A stretch of 59,279 bases of DNA. Source: Myxococcales bacterium (GTDB lineage: Bacteria; Myxococcota_A; UBA9160; UBA4427). The notes beneath the pieces were generated by a model that worked only from the letters and a program-made list of their open reading frames with translations, did not search any database and was not told where the DNA came from. The position numbers and the translations under genes were made by a program. Positions 1 to 10,272 of the stretch are shown here, piece after piece; position 1 is the stretch's first letter, and every line of letters begins with the position of its first letter. Where the stretch lies: positions 1 to 59,279 of the forward strand of contig DUCN01000122.1 of assembly GCA_012959805.1 (NCBI GenBank), read 5' to 3'.

Positions 1-532
1 CTCTCGGACTGCGGCTTCGCTTGATTGCTTCTTTGGGCTCGTCATCTCGACACGCTCCTTGGGGTCATGGACCCCGGGATGTGTCTCTTTCCATAGGGTT
101 GGAGCGCAAGACGTAGTTCGCCTATCGCCGAAAATTCTTCGATCCGGGCGTCTGCTCCCGTTTTGGCTCGGCGGTCTCGAGTTGAGACCTCGGGCTCGTA
201 TCTCCGCCCGAGCATCGGCGGAACGATTACGAGCTTCTCGGTCTGAATAGTCGGTTCAAGGGCACGGTCAGCGCGTCGCGATTGTTGAGCAAGTGTGTTC
301 TCCACAGGATCGTGGGAACCATCCTTCCATTTGGACCTCTGTCGGCCATTGCTTCTTTCGGTTCTTCGGAGGGGCATAGCTTAGCTGTAGGGCCTCCAGG
401 CTTTTGGCCATCGGCCATGAGACACATGGATGCTCACCTCCGCGGTCACGCAAAGCGTGACATGCGAACACTCTTCGCGGTTGCGTATTCGGATGACTGC
501 CTTTTGACTGACTTCCCGGATCGAGCAATTGC
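1..532. other. non-coding flank beyond the IS110 transposase
   Basis: No convincing gene is visible on either strand here; the short open frames are arginine- and serine-rich and resemble no family I recognise. The stretch lies just past the 3' end of the decayed IS110 transposase, so part of it is probably the element's non-coding end. In IS1111-type members of the IS110 family that end carries the bridge RNA. I could not identify the element's terminus. Confidence 0.4.
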
Positions 533-1664
533 CTAGCCTTCGCGTGTTTTGGTTGGCAACCCGCCTCGTCCGGGCTCGTACTCCTCCTCGTCCTTCCACA
601 TCCGCAACACCGTTGCTGCGATCATGCGCGCCAAGCTCAGCTTCGCAAGCATTGGCTTCGTGCCTCCATCGAGAAGCCGCTCGTAGCGCGCATGGATGGG
701 ATCCTTGTTGTGTTGTGTGATCACCGTTGTGGCGGCGCCCTTGAAGATGCTCTTCAAGACGTGATTGAATTGGCGAGAGAGTCCTCTGGTCTGAGGAACC
801 CGTGCCTTGATCCAGCCTCCATCGGCTGTCTGCATCCAGTCCGAACTCGAGCGAGTCACGATTCCAAGGCCGCAGTAGCTCCAGAACTGTCGCTTCGTTC
901 GGAACCGATGAGGCGTCACGACGATCGGTACGAGTCGTGCTGCGCGAATCGGTCCGAAGCCTGGCGCCGTCTCCAGGATCCGAACGATGGAGTGCTTCTT
1001 CCCCTCTCGAAGCAGGTCGACCTCTGCTTGCTTCTTCTGTTCCAGCAAAAAGTCCGCCTATCATCACAACATGGGCGCCTGCTCCCACAGCAAAAAGTCG
1101 AGATGATCGTAGAGTCTTGTCGCTCTCGTCTGCGCACTGGAACACAGCTGCTTCTGCCAGTCGTCTCGGTGACGGGTACCGTAGACCTTCTCGCCCGAGA
1201 CCAAGATGCCGCGCGAGCGATACAGACTCTTGATTCGAGCTTGTACCCGCACGGCGTCTTTGACCAGCGTCATGTGAATGCGAGAGAGTTCGCGTAGGCG
1301 TGTGAACTGGCGCGGTGACTTGAAGACGATCTTGTCGAGGTTGCCTACACGAAGCTTTTCCGCCAAGCCGTAAGCGTCGCGCTTGTCGCTCTTCAGGCCT
1401 CGGCTCTGCGTGACCCCCGCAACCACGAGCTCGTCGACGTGCGGACTCAGCGTCTCGTAGAGCCAAGCGCTCTGCAGTACTCGCGGCCTTCGCCCGCTCC
1501 CTTGCTCAAACCAGATGCTTGTGACCGGGGATCATCCGAACAGCTTCGACTAACGCTTGACCATTGGTCTCGACCGGAAAATCCTTCAGCTTCCGGCCCT
1601 TTTCCGAAATCACTGCCAGTGTGCAGCTCGCCGCATGCACATCCATCCCGATGTATCGTTCCAT
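533..1664 (-). pseudogene. IS110-family transposase, frameshifted
   Basis: Three reading frames read in succession on the minus strand make one DEDD/RuvC-like IS110 transposase. The N-terminus (MERYIGMDVHAASCTLAVIS) starts at 1664 and runs into a stop near 1508. The protein continues in another frame with SDKRDAYGLAEKLR, typical of the catalytic N-terminal domain, then reaches stops near 1064. A third frame from about 1048 carries the C-terminal transposase_20 domain (ETAPGFGPIRAARLVPIV, YCGLGIVTR). At the second break a short GACTTTTTGCTG sequence occurs twice about 30 bases apart, which suggests a small duplication or insertion. The copy cannot make an intact transposase unless there are sequencing errors. 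Its 5' side faces a truncated recombinase remnant, so the element probably entered an older mobile region. Confidence 0.88.
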
Positions 1665-1871
1665 CCACTCGCTGCCTATCGGCAGCTCCCTCCCTTCGTT
1701 GGGGTTTCTTGAATCCGCAACTCAAGGATGTCGGACGGAGCCGGGAGGCACCAACATATGCGTTCTCGAAGGCATGCGTTGTGGATCACAGACGCCATAC
1801 CCTCATGATGCTTAGCTTAGAGCCCCTGAGTGTCCGAGTTCTGCTGACGGGATACAGATCTGCTCGAAGGA
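1665..1871. other. non-coding end upstream of the IS110 transposase
   Basis: About 200 bases separate the transposase start from the recombinase remnant and hold no supported gene. In IS110-group elements the left non-coding end upstream of the transposase encodes the bridge RNA, so this is the place to look for one. I did not verify an RNA fold or the element boundary, which probably lies near 1830-1870. Confidence 0.3.
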
Positions 1872-2357
1872 GTGCGGCATTGGAATGGAAAGCCGCTTGA
1901 CTTGGTGCAGCGGGTTGATCTCGCAGTGAAGGACATGACCCTACATCTTGACCTTTCGTCGATCTCAGGAATCCAAGGCGCCGTCGTTCGCTATGCGATC
2001 CCGACGCGAATTCGGCACCGTGGCGTGGAGACGAAACTTGTCCTCGACGACCGGGGGGCGGGCGCAGCGGATGCGGAAGTTGATGCGGCTCTCGTGAAAG
2101 CGATCGTTCGCGGACGGCAGTGGTTTGAGCAACTCGCGAGTGGTCGGGCCCGGTCGTTCGCGGAGATAGCGAGGACCGAAGGCGTCACCCGTCGTTATGT
2201 GGCTCGCCTGATTCCGCTTGCGTTTCTGGCGCCTGATATTGTTGAGAAGATTCTCTCCGGAGCTCAGCCCGTCGACCTCACGACCGATGAACTGACGAAG
2301 AGGATTGATCTACCGCAGGATTGGGCAGAGCAACGAGGGGCGCTGGGATTCGATTGA
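1872..2357 (+). pseudogene. C-terminal remnant of a serine recombinase
   Basis: The 161 residues match only the C-terminal part of recombinase-family (resolvase/invertase-type) proteins: a VETKLVL strand, a helix-turn-helix-like block (SFAEIARTEGVTRRYVARL), then FLAPDIVEKILSG and LTKRIDLPQDWAEQR. The N-terminal catalytic domain with the serine nucleophile is absent. Family members are usually around 500 residues, so this is a truncated gene, cut where the IS110 sequence begins. The ATG at 1872 is merely the first one in frame and may not be used. A terminator follows at 2492 and tRNA-Ser at 2563. The combination of recombinase end plus tRNA is typical of the edge of an old integrated element, though I saw no duplicated tRNA 3' end. 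Confidence 0.75.
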
Positions 2358-2491
2358 GGGCGGGAACGGCGAATCGAGAGCGAAAGGGAACCGGCCAACC
2401 TCACCGTAGAGAAAATAGCGTTCAGCGGCTTCATTCGGACCCCGTACCCGCCGTCTCCCGGTCGCTTCAGAAAGCCAACCTTCCCAAAATC

Positions 2492-2511
2492 CCGCGGATT
2501 CGCGGTTTTTT
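2492..2511 (+). terminator. rho-independent terminator
   Basis: A CCGCG/CGCGG stem with a four-base loop is followed at once by six T residues. It sits downstream of the recombinase remnant and points toward the oppositely oriented tRNA gene. Confidence 0.65.
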
Positions 2512-2562
2512 CTCGGTCGAACTCTGGATGAATGCGGGGAGTCTCTACGACCGAACACTTAG

Positions 2563-2654
2563 TGGCGGAGAGGGTGGGATTTGAACCCACGGTACCCGTA
2601 AAGGTACACCTGATTTCGAATCAGGCGCGTTCGACCGAGCTCCGCCACCTCTCC
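2563..2654 (-). tRNA. tRNA-Ser(CGA)
   Basis: The minus strand folds as a complete class II tRNA: acceptor stem GGAGAGG/CCTCTCC, discriminator G, an encoded CCA, anticodon stem CCTGA/TCAGG around the loop TTCGAAA (anticodon CGA), a long variable arm (about TGTACCTTTACGGGTACC) and T-arm GTGGGTTCAAATCCCAC. The long variable arm and the CGA anticodon identify it as serine, reading UCG. It neighbours the recombinase remnant and may have been an integration target. Confidence 0.96.
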
Positions 2655-2860
2655 GCGGGGCGCGGAGGCTAGCAGGGTCGCTTGACTTTGGGGTGTCGAA
2701 TGGGGTGTCGACGTCGATGTGAATGCCACCGGCTCGCGTCGTTTACTTACTGTTCGGATTTTGGCTTGCGGGAAATGGTGCCGCACCGTCGCTGCGCTGC
2801 TTTGGGGCGGATTCGCCGCCCTCCGGCCCTCGTGCTAGCCTGCGCGCTCCCGAGAACGCG

Positions 2861-3196
2861 ATGCCTGTCCGGTCGTCGCGACGGGGAAGGGCGAGATCGG
2901 CCGGCGACACTCCTGTCCGCACCCGATCGAAGCGTTGGAAGGACCGATTCAATTTGGCAAGAGACGACCTGATACAAGCGACCGGTAGTGTCGATAAAAT
3001 TCTCGGCGGTGGCCGATATCAAATCACCCTCGAGAACGGACAACAGGTCACGGCTCAGCTCTCTGGCCGCATGCGCCGCTTCCGAATTCGCGTGATTCCC
3101 GGCGACCGCGTCACGGTTGGACTTTCGCCTTACGACCCGACCCATGGATTCATCACCTTCCGATTAAAAGAAGGCCAATCCGCGCCCGGACAGTAG
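2861..3196 (+). CDS. infA: translation initiation factor IF-1, N-terminally extended
   Basis: The last 70 or so residues are a full S1/OB-fold IF-1: DDLIQATGSVDKI, then YQITLENGQQVTAQLSGRMR, then IRVIPGDRVTVGLSPYD and the closing GFITFRLK. IF-1 binds the ribosomal A site during initiation. Ordinary IF-1 is about 72 residues; from the ATG at 2861 this would be 111, with an arginine-rich 40-residue N-terminus that lacks conservation I can recognise. A TTG near 2954 would give the normal length. There is no ribosomal-protein neighbourhood, so it may be a second infA copy, as seen in several proteobacteria. Identity of the OB domain is secure; the start is not. Confidence 0.85.
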   Translation: MPVRSSRRGRARSAGDTPVRTRSKRWKDRFNLARDDLIQATGSVDKILGGGRYQITLENGQQVTAQLSGRMRRFRIRVIPGDRVTVGLSPYDPTHGFITFRLKEGQSAPGQ

Positions 3197-3207
3197 GCGC
3201 GTCGATC

Positions 3208-3417
3208 ATGCCTATCGCGCCTCGGTGGCGCCTCCAATTCATCCAGGCCATGGATCGCAGAAAGCTGCGGCGCCTCGGTGATCAGCATCCTGGTTTCGAG
3301 ATCGCTGCCGATGCCAGTACCAATCTGGCTTCATCCCATTTTGCTCTGGCGCCTGGTGCGCGCCTAATCATTGGTGAGCGCGTCTATACCGAGAGACGGG
3401 CGCAGGTTCCGATCTAG
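3208..3417 (+). CDS. short hypothetical, possible acyltransferase N-terminal fragment
   Basis: This 69-residue frame begins 11 bases after infA. The stretch LRRLGDQHPGFEIAADASTN followed by FALAPGARLIIGERVYTERR has the feel of the beginning of a left-handed beta-helix (hexapeptide) acyltransferase, but the hexad repeats that should follow are missing because the frame stops at 3417. The stop overlaps the end of the opposing frameshifted gene by a few bases. It may be a truncated acyltransferase or a chance frame. Function is not assigned. Confidence 0.35.
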   Translation: MPIAPRWRLQFIQAMDRRKLRRLGDQHPGFEIAADASTNLASSHFALAPGARLIIGERVYTERRAQVPI

Positions 3418-3821
3418 GGGCTTGGGCTTCCGACGTTTTCGATGTCTTCGTGAAGGGGCGCCGATGACGACTCCCGCATATTCACGTCTTCGACGGCGAT
3501 CAGGGCAGCGGATTCCTTCGCCCGCTCCTCTGTGGCATATCGCACCACTTCTCTCCAGAAAAGCTTCGCTTGTTTGACGAATCCGGTTTTGGCCTCGACG
3601 TGCCCGCGGTCGAGGGCGAGTTCTGCATCCCATTCGCCTAGTGATTGAGCTTTGCTGATTGGGTCGCGTGCGTCGGCGAATTGGTCGATGGCGGCGAGAC
3701 CGTGGATTTGATGGCATCAATATAGCGAGCGAGATCGACGGCAAATGACTCAAGGTCTTCCCGGTTGACGCGCAAGAAAACCTGGTCGCAATCAGGATGG
3801 GAAAAACCAACGGCAGCCATG
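3414..3821 (-). pseudogene. uncharacterised gene with an apparent frameshift
   Basis: Two minus-strand frames give a coherent protein of about 135 residues if joined. The first runs from ATG 3821 (MAAVGFSHPDCDQVFLRVNR, then LESFAVDLARYIDAIKS) and degenerates after about 3710. The second carries IDQFADARDPISKAQ, WDAELALDRGHVEAKTGFVK and FWREVVRYATEERAKESAA and ends at 3414; it is closed upstream by a stop near 3717, so it cannot start earlier. The switch lies between 3638 and 3717 and needs a one-base indel. I do not recognise the family. The gene follows the lipoprotein gene ending at 3846 and was probably the last gene of that operon. A sequencing error would make it intact. Confidence 0.5.
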
Positions 3822-3845
3822 TGGACGGCGCTCGACGGGAATTCT

Positions 3846-4601
3846 TCAAGGACGCCGTTTCGGTAGAAAGGGAAAGAGAGAATGCGAAACGGCCGCTTCG
3901 ACGCGGGTCGGGTCGCTAATCGCGGGAACGTCGTCTTCAAGTGCCCAGGTTCTCTTGTCGTGTCCTTTTCTCGTCTCGATCAGGAGAGCCAGGTGTTGGA
4001 CGAGTTCGAGGCCGGTGCGTTTCGAATGAATGTTTCTGCCATCCCGATCGAAGGCCGACATCAAGATGGACGCCGCAGGAACGCTCGAAAGCTGTGAAAC
4101 TTCGATCTCCCATTTAGACTGACCGATAAATTCGACCTTCTGATTCGCCGTGTCCCATCGCGCCGAGCCGTTCTCTTGGACTTGTGCGTTGGTCACATAA
4201 AGAGAGGGGAGGATCAGAACATCGAATTCGTCCATTTCTCCGATCTTGCGCGCGAAAAGCTGCACAGCATTCTCGAAATTATTTTCGGCTCTCGACTGCT
4301 GTACCTCTCTAGCGGATTGGAGCCACAGCTGACGACCCCGAAGCGAATCGATGAGTTGGACCGATTTTCCATGTGAACGCAGAATTTTGCTGAGCGCTTG
4401 CATGACGATTTCGGTCGAAGACTCAAGCTCGTCTGGGAGTGGCAACGCGACGTTCATCGGCGCGATGATGATGGTCGACGCGTTCGCGCCAGCGATCTGA
4501 ACCCGGCTTAGGGGAACAGCGACTTCTGCCGCACAGCCGATCCAACCGACTGCCAGAAAGACGATGAAAAGTAGTCGATTAAGCAGTTTGAATCCGTTCA
4601 T
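3846..4601 (-). CDS. putative lipoprotein, paralogue of the adjacent gene
   Basis: The 251-residue product has a hydrophobic signal sequence ending in a lipobox-like VGWIGC (a tryptophan at -3 is unusual), so it is probably an envelope lipoprotein. The body shows IIIAPMNVALPLPDELESS, HGKSVQLIDSLRGRQLW, then FENAVQLFARKIGEMDEFDVLILPSL. The same landmarks occur in the same order in the gene directly upstream (4697-5494), so the two are tandem duplicates. The alpha/beta layout, with an early AP-N strand and a FDVLILPS strand, recalls GNA1162/DUF799-type lipoproteins, but that is only an impression. It ends 25 bases before the start of the frameshifted gene at 3821. Function unknown. Confidence 0.75.
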   Translation of the reverse strand: MNGFKLLNRLLFIVFLAVGWIGCAAEVAVPLSRVQIAGANASTIIIAPMNVALPLPDELESSTEIVMQALSKILRSHGKSVQLIDSLRGRQLWLQSAREVQQSRAENNFENAVQLFARKIGEMDEFDVLILPSLYVTNAQVQENGSARWDTANQKVEFIGQSKWEIEVSQLSSVPAASILMSAFDRDGRNIHSKRTGLELVQHLALLIETRKGHDKRTWALEDDVPAISDPTRVEAAVSHSLFPFLPKRRP

Positions 4602-4696
4602 ACATCCGTCTTTGGGACTCTATGTGACGTGTTAGTCGGTCGATGATTAGGCTCTTTCTAGGAGGCGTTTGAGCTTGCCGCCTTGCCTAGATCAGG

Positions 4697-5494
4697 CTAA
4701 GGGATTGGGGGCGCGACGGTTGGTACCTCTTCGGGTAGAAACGGAGAAACGACGGCTGCCACGCCCGCTCGGATCATCTCGATATCATTGATCGGCGGCT
4801 TGTCGTCCTCAACGTCCCATTTCATTTCGTCGTTTCCTGAAATGCCTCCACGCCTCGTGATGGTCCTTTGCATGTGCTCGATGACTTCGAGTCCTCGGCG
4901 TTTGCTTTGAATGGTATTTCCCTCGCTGTCGATGACGTGGGCGAAAATCGAGGCGGCCCTGATATTAACGGTTCCGGTCTGTGAATCGTGACGCTGCGTG
5001 CGGTTCTTGATCGCATCGCCGTGCCAGACCATCCGCTGAGTCGCGCCGTCCCACTTAGCCACCATGTTTCGCATTTTCGCTGTCTGTAAGAACAGTGACG
5101 GAACGACCAGTACGTCGAAGTTAATCTGCTCCCCGATCAGGCGCGCGTAGACCTTCGCGGCGTTCTCGAAATGGCTCTTCTTGCCGGAACTCAGAACCTC
5201 CTTCATGGAGGCGGCCCAGAGATCTCGGCCGGCGCGAAAGCTGACTCGGTGAACCGTTTTTCCGTGGGCCTCGAGATGATCCACGAGGGCGTCCGAGACC
5301 ATGCGCGACGACCCTTCGAGCTCGGGCGGTAGCCAACTCACGATATTGAATGGTGCGACCAGAATGACCTTCGCGTTCTGACCTGCGAGCTCGGCCGCGC
5401 TCGGTCCTGGTGGCGGACCCGAGGCACAACCCGACACGGCCACGGCGATCGGTAGAAGTGTGCGGACGAGGCATCGCGAGAGACTCTTTTGCAT
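4697..5494 (-). CDS. putative lipoprotein, first of a tandem pair
   Basis: The 265-residue product begins with a typical lipoprotein signal (LLPIAVAVSGC; lipidated Cys at about 24) followed by a Pro/Gly-rich linker. It shares with its neighbour at 3846-4601 the series ILVAPFN, LPPELEGSS, HGKTVHRVSFRAGRDLW, FENAAKVYARLIGEQINFDV and a closing SPFLP. The conserved order over the full length indicates duplication rather than convergence. The genes are 95 bases apart and probably co-transcribed. A divergent gene begins at 5587, so both promoters must sit in the 92-base interval. Role unknown; envelope location is inferred from the lipobox. Confidence 0.8.
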   Translation of the reverse strand: MQKSLSRCLVRTLLPIAVAVSGCASGPPPGPSAAELAGQNAKVILVAPFNIVSWLPPELEGSSRMVSDALVDHLEAHGKTVHRVSFRAGRDLWAASMKEVLSSGKKSHFENAAKVYARLIGEQINFDVLVVPSLFLQTAKMRNMVAKWDGATQRMVWHGDAIKNRTQRHDSQTGTVNIRAASIFAHVIDSEGNTIQSKRRGLEVIEHMQRTITRRGGISGNDEMKWDVEDDKPPINDIEMIRAGVAAVVSPFLPEEVPTVAPPIP

Positions 5495-5586
5495 TCAGAG
5501 TGAGTAGCAAAGCAGAGACTCGGTCTCTGATGTCCGGTGAACTGAAATCGCGCCAAGAGGCCGCCGCGAAGTGATATCGTCGCTTC

Positions 5587-6513
5587 ATGTCAATCAAAAT
5601 CGCCGTGTTTGGGCAGGCCCCATTTGGTCGTGATGTCACAACGCGACTCGCCAAGGCGGGTCATGAGATCGTCGCGGTCCACGTGCCCCCAGACTCGGGG
5701 AGCCGGGCTGATCCGTTGGCCGAAGAAGCCGAGGGGCGGGGCTGGCCGCTCTTCCGTTACAAGGGATACCGGCGAAAGGGCTCGGCGATACCTGAGCGTG
5801 TCGACGAGTATCTGGCGCTAGGCGCGGAGCTGAACGTGTTGCCCTTTACGACGGTGATTCTCCCGCCCGAGATCATCGATGCGCCGCGACACAGATCGGT
5901 GTGTTTCCACCCCTCGGTTCTGCCTGCCTTTCGAGGGGGCTCTGCGCTTGCGTGGCAAATTATCGAGGGCGCGGAGGAGACGGGAATTTCGGTGTTCCAG
6001 CCGGATGAAGGTGTGGATACGGGCCCCCTGTATCTGCAGAAACGGGGCTACTCGATCCCGAAAACGGCCAACACGGCCTCACTTTACTTCGACACGCTGT
6101 ATCCGCTCGGCGTCGAGGCGATGGTAGAGACGGTGGCGGCGATCGATTCGGGGACGGCGACGCTGACATCGCAATCCGAGGAAGGGGCTAGTTTCCAGGG
6201 GTTGGTCAACGATGAAGTGGCGCGGCTTGATCTGGCCCAGGATGTGGACGCGCTGGATCGACGGATTCGGGGCTGTGATCCACAGCCGGGCGCTTGGCTC
6301 CGGCTTCGGGACGAGACGATTCGTCTTCATGGCTGCCGGATTGAGCCGACTTCAAGGGATGCAGGAGCCCCGGGAGAGGTTCTAGCGGTCGATGAATCTG
6401 GACTGCTCCTGGCGGTGCGCGGTGGGGCCTTGCGCGTCCAGAAAGTTCGCCGAGAGACCGGCAAGAAGCTGGCGCTCGAGTCTGGGCTGGTGGTTGGGGA
6501 TCGACTGGTCTGA
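5587..6513 (+). CDS. formyltransferase-family protein, 10-formyl-THF hydrolase-like
   Basis: The N-terminal 200 residues are the formyltransferase fold shared by Fmt, PurN and the hydrolase domain of 10-formyl-THF dehydrogenase (ALDH1L). The key stretch is FHPSVLPAFRGGSALAWQII followed by GVDTG. The catalytic His and Asp are present, but the Asn two residues before His in Fmt/PurN is Cys here (VCFHPS), closer to ALDH1L (YHPSLLPRHRG) than to true Fmt. The C-terminal 100 residues look like the Fmt C-terminal beta-domain. The 308-residue length matches a stand-alone ALDH1L hydrolase domain. It probably handles one-carbon units by releasing formate from, or transferring formyl from, 10-formyl-THF. 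It is not near def, so methionyl-tRNA formylation is less likely. A terminator follows. Confidence 0.8.
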   Translation: MSIKIAVFGQAPFGRDVTTRLAKAGHEIVAVHVPPDSGSRADPLAEEAEGRGWPLFRYKGYRRKGSAIPERVDEYLALGAELNVLPFTTVILPPEIIDAPRHRSVCFHPSVLPAFRGGSALAWQIIEGAEETGISVFQPDEGVDTGPLYLQKRGYSIPKTANTASLYFDTLYPLGVEAMVETVAAIDSGTATLTSQSEEGASFQGLVNDEVARLDLAQDVDALDRRIRGCDPQPGAWLRLRDETIRLHGCRIEPTSRDAGAPGEVLAVDESGLLLAVRGGALRVQKVRRETGKKLALESGLVVGDRLV

Positions 6514-6575
6514 GCGCTTGGGGTTTCGATCTGCGGATCAGATTCGGGTCGCTCCGCAGTTTTGTGGAAGAACCC

Positions 6576-6593
6576 AACCCTGCGGGGTTTTTC
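6576..6593 (+). terminator. rho-independent terminator
   Basis: An AACCC/GGGTT hairpin with a TGCG loop runs into five T residues, 60 bases after the formyltransferase-like gene. It separates that gene from fusA. Confidence 0.65.
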
Positions 6594-6944
6594 GTGGCCG
6601 GTGGTGAGCGGGGGCTCGATTTTCCTTCGCAATCCCGCTAATTTGCGCGCCCTGAACCGATCGGGTCCCCCCTCCAATAATCGTAGCGCGGCAGGATGAT
6701 CGAAACCGATCGTCCATCCCATCCCATCTCAACCCTTGGCATGACCTGATCTGAACCATGTTCAGGCCAAGTATTCGACTCGAAACAGATAGTCGTGTCT
6801 CGGCGCTCGCTCAAGCCAAGGACGGGTGCGGACGTAAGGCCGGATTGAAACTATGCAGGCTGGTTGTAGGCAGCTTGCAAATGCCCGGGCAATCCACGCG
6901 GAACGCGGACGGATTGGCCAACAGAAAACTTAGAGGTAGAGACG
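6594..6944. other. leader region of fusA without a gene
   Basis: No supported frame lies here. It should contain the fusA promoter and 5' leader. I see an AGAGG ribosome-binding site about ten bases before the fusA ATG but no convincing promoter boxes or riboswitch fold. Confidence 0.4.
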
Positions 6945-9047
<2,103 letters not shown>

Positions 9048-9076
9048 CGCCGAAGGCCTTGGCCAGAAGCAACAAA

Positions 9077-9125
9077 CAAGAGCGCCCCCGCGATACAGCT
9101 TCGCGGGGGCGCTCTTGTCTTTTTC
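9077..9125 (+). terminator. strong terminator after fusA
   Basis: A perfect 17-bp GC-rich stem (arms 9077-9093 and 9101-9117, seven-base loop) is followed by a T-rich tract. It lies 30 bases after fusA and could also serve the converging H1-like gene on the other strand. Confidence 0.9.
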
Positions 9126-9147
9126 GCATTCGCTTAGCCGGTGGGAA

Positions 9148-9501
9148 TCATCGCAGGAGTCGGCGAAGTATGGCTGCTCTCCCAGGATTGTTGTGTTGAA
9201 CGCCGGCGGAGGAGGATTTTCCGCCCGAGGTTGCTGTCGTGGCGAGCAGTCTTTTTGCGATTGATCGCGGGCGGGTCCGTACGATCTCGCCCGAAGCAGC
9301 CGGCGTGGACTTTGATTTGACGGTCTTCGCCTTCTTCGTTGTCTTGCCCGCTTTCTTCTTGCCCACGGCCTTCTTTTTGGCTGCCTTCTTTACCGACTTT
9401 GGCTTCGCCTTACCGGCAGCCCGCTTCTTTGCAGTTTTATTCTTGGCAGGCTTGCGCGCGGACTTCTTTGCGGATTTCCGGGTCTTCTTGCGTGCGGCCA
9501 T
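9148..9501 (-). CDS. histone H1-like, lysine/alanine-rich DNA-binding protein
   Basis: The 117-residue product opens with about 65 residues built almost wholly of Lys, Ala, Arg, Thr and Ser in AKK/KKA-type repeats, like the C-terminal tail of histone H1 and the bacterial H1-like proteins (Hc1, AlgP-type tails). The last 40 residues are less repetitive and end in NNPGRAAILRRLLR, which could be a short helix. It probably binds or compacts DNA non-specifically. The ATG at 9501 has AGGA nearby as a ribosome-binding site. Lysine-rich low complexity makes homology unreliable, so only the general class is assigned. Confidence 0.75.
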   Translation of the reverse strand: MAARKKTRKSAKKSARKPAKNKTAKKRAAGKAKPKSVKKAAKKKAVGKKKAGKTTKKAKTVKSKSTPAASGEIVRTRPRSIAKRLLATTATSGGKSSSAGVQHNNPGRAAILRRLLR

Positions 9502-9558
9502 CTTGTGATTATCCTGTCAGTGGGCTCGGTCGGTGAAAAGTCGCGCGATCGTAGCGGA

Positions 9559-10089
9559 TCATTGCTCGCTGGGGAGTGGCTTGAGCGCTCCAAGGTGTTC
9601 TTTGAAGTCGGATCGAAGTGCGACGACATCACGTCGTTCGACGCCGATGGAGTTAGCCACCTCAAAGATTTCGTTGTCCTCGACCGCCGAGATATTCTCG
9701 TCCGCTGCGGCGACCGCGTAGAGACATCGAAGTAGTCGGATGCGGTCGGGCCGGTCGCTCATGTCTCGGAAGGCGCGCGCGACGAGATGATCGTCGCTGG
9801 CGCTATGAACGGCGGCGGCCTGAATTGCAGTCTTTGCGAGGAGGGTGGCAAGGTCGGCGTTGATTTCGGCGAACGTTTCGAGTCTATGCGCCATTGCCGC
9901 GCGTTCTGCGTCGTCGGTGCGCAAGTCAGCACCAGCGACTCGAGCCAGTAGATAGGTGAACGCGGCGACGAAGCGGGCTTCCTCGGCGGGAAGGGTGTCG
10001 AGATGAGCGCCGATCTCAGACAGGCTGGCGGGCTCGTTCTCTCGGCCATCCGATTTTCCACCGATGCCCAGGAAACGCAATAATGACAC
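9559..10089 (-). CDS. TerB-like protein
   Basis: The 176-residue, mostly alpha-helical protein has the layout of the TerB (tellurite-resistance B) fold: a helix with an acidic turn (LLARVAGADLRTDDAERAAM), a long middle helix pair, and a second acidic turn (CLYAVAAADENISAVEDNEIF). TerB folds bind divalent metal through such acidic turns, and the domain occurs in many proteins unrelated to tellurite. No other ter genes are near. The N-terminal tag MSLLRFLGIGG may be amphipathic. Its cellular role is not known. Confidence 0.7.
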   Translation of the reverse strand: MSLLRFLGIGGKSDGRENEPASLSEIGAHLDTLPAEEARFVAAFTYLLARVAGADLRTDDAERAAMAHRLETFAEINADLATLLAKTAIQAAAVHSASDDHLVARAFRDMSDRPDRIRLLRCLYAVAAADENISAVEDNEIFEVANSIGVERRDVVALRSDFKEHLGALKPLPSEQ

Positions 10090-10272
10090 TCTGTCCTCCT
10101 CATCCTCTTTGTGTGATTGGTGTTCGCGCGAGCGATCTCAATTGGGCTGGGCAGCGACCCTTGGACTCGAATGCTGTGCTTGAAATCTCTAGGCTTCGGA
10201 TCGATTGGGCGTGGGTCCGCACGACCACCTCACTCTAGCCGAACAACAATTACCCTTCAAAAGGAAATCGAA

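Noticed and set aside
381..1466. A 361-codon open frame on the minus strand across the IS110 region
   Set aside because: It is an out-of-frame shadow of the transposase; the recognisable IS110 motifs lie in the other frames.
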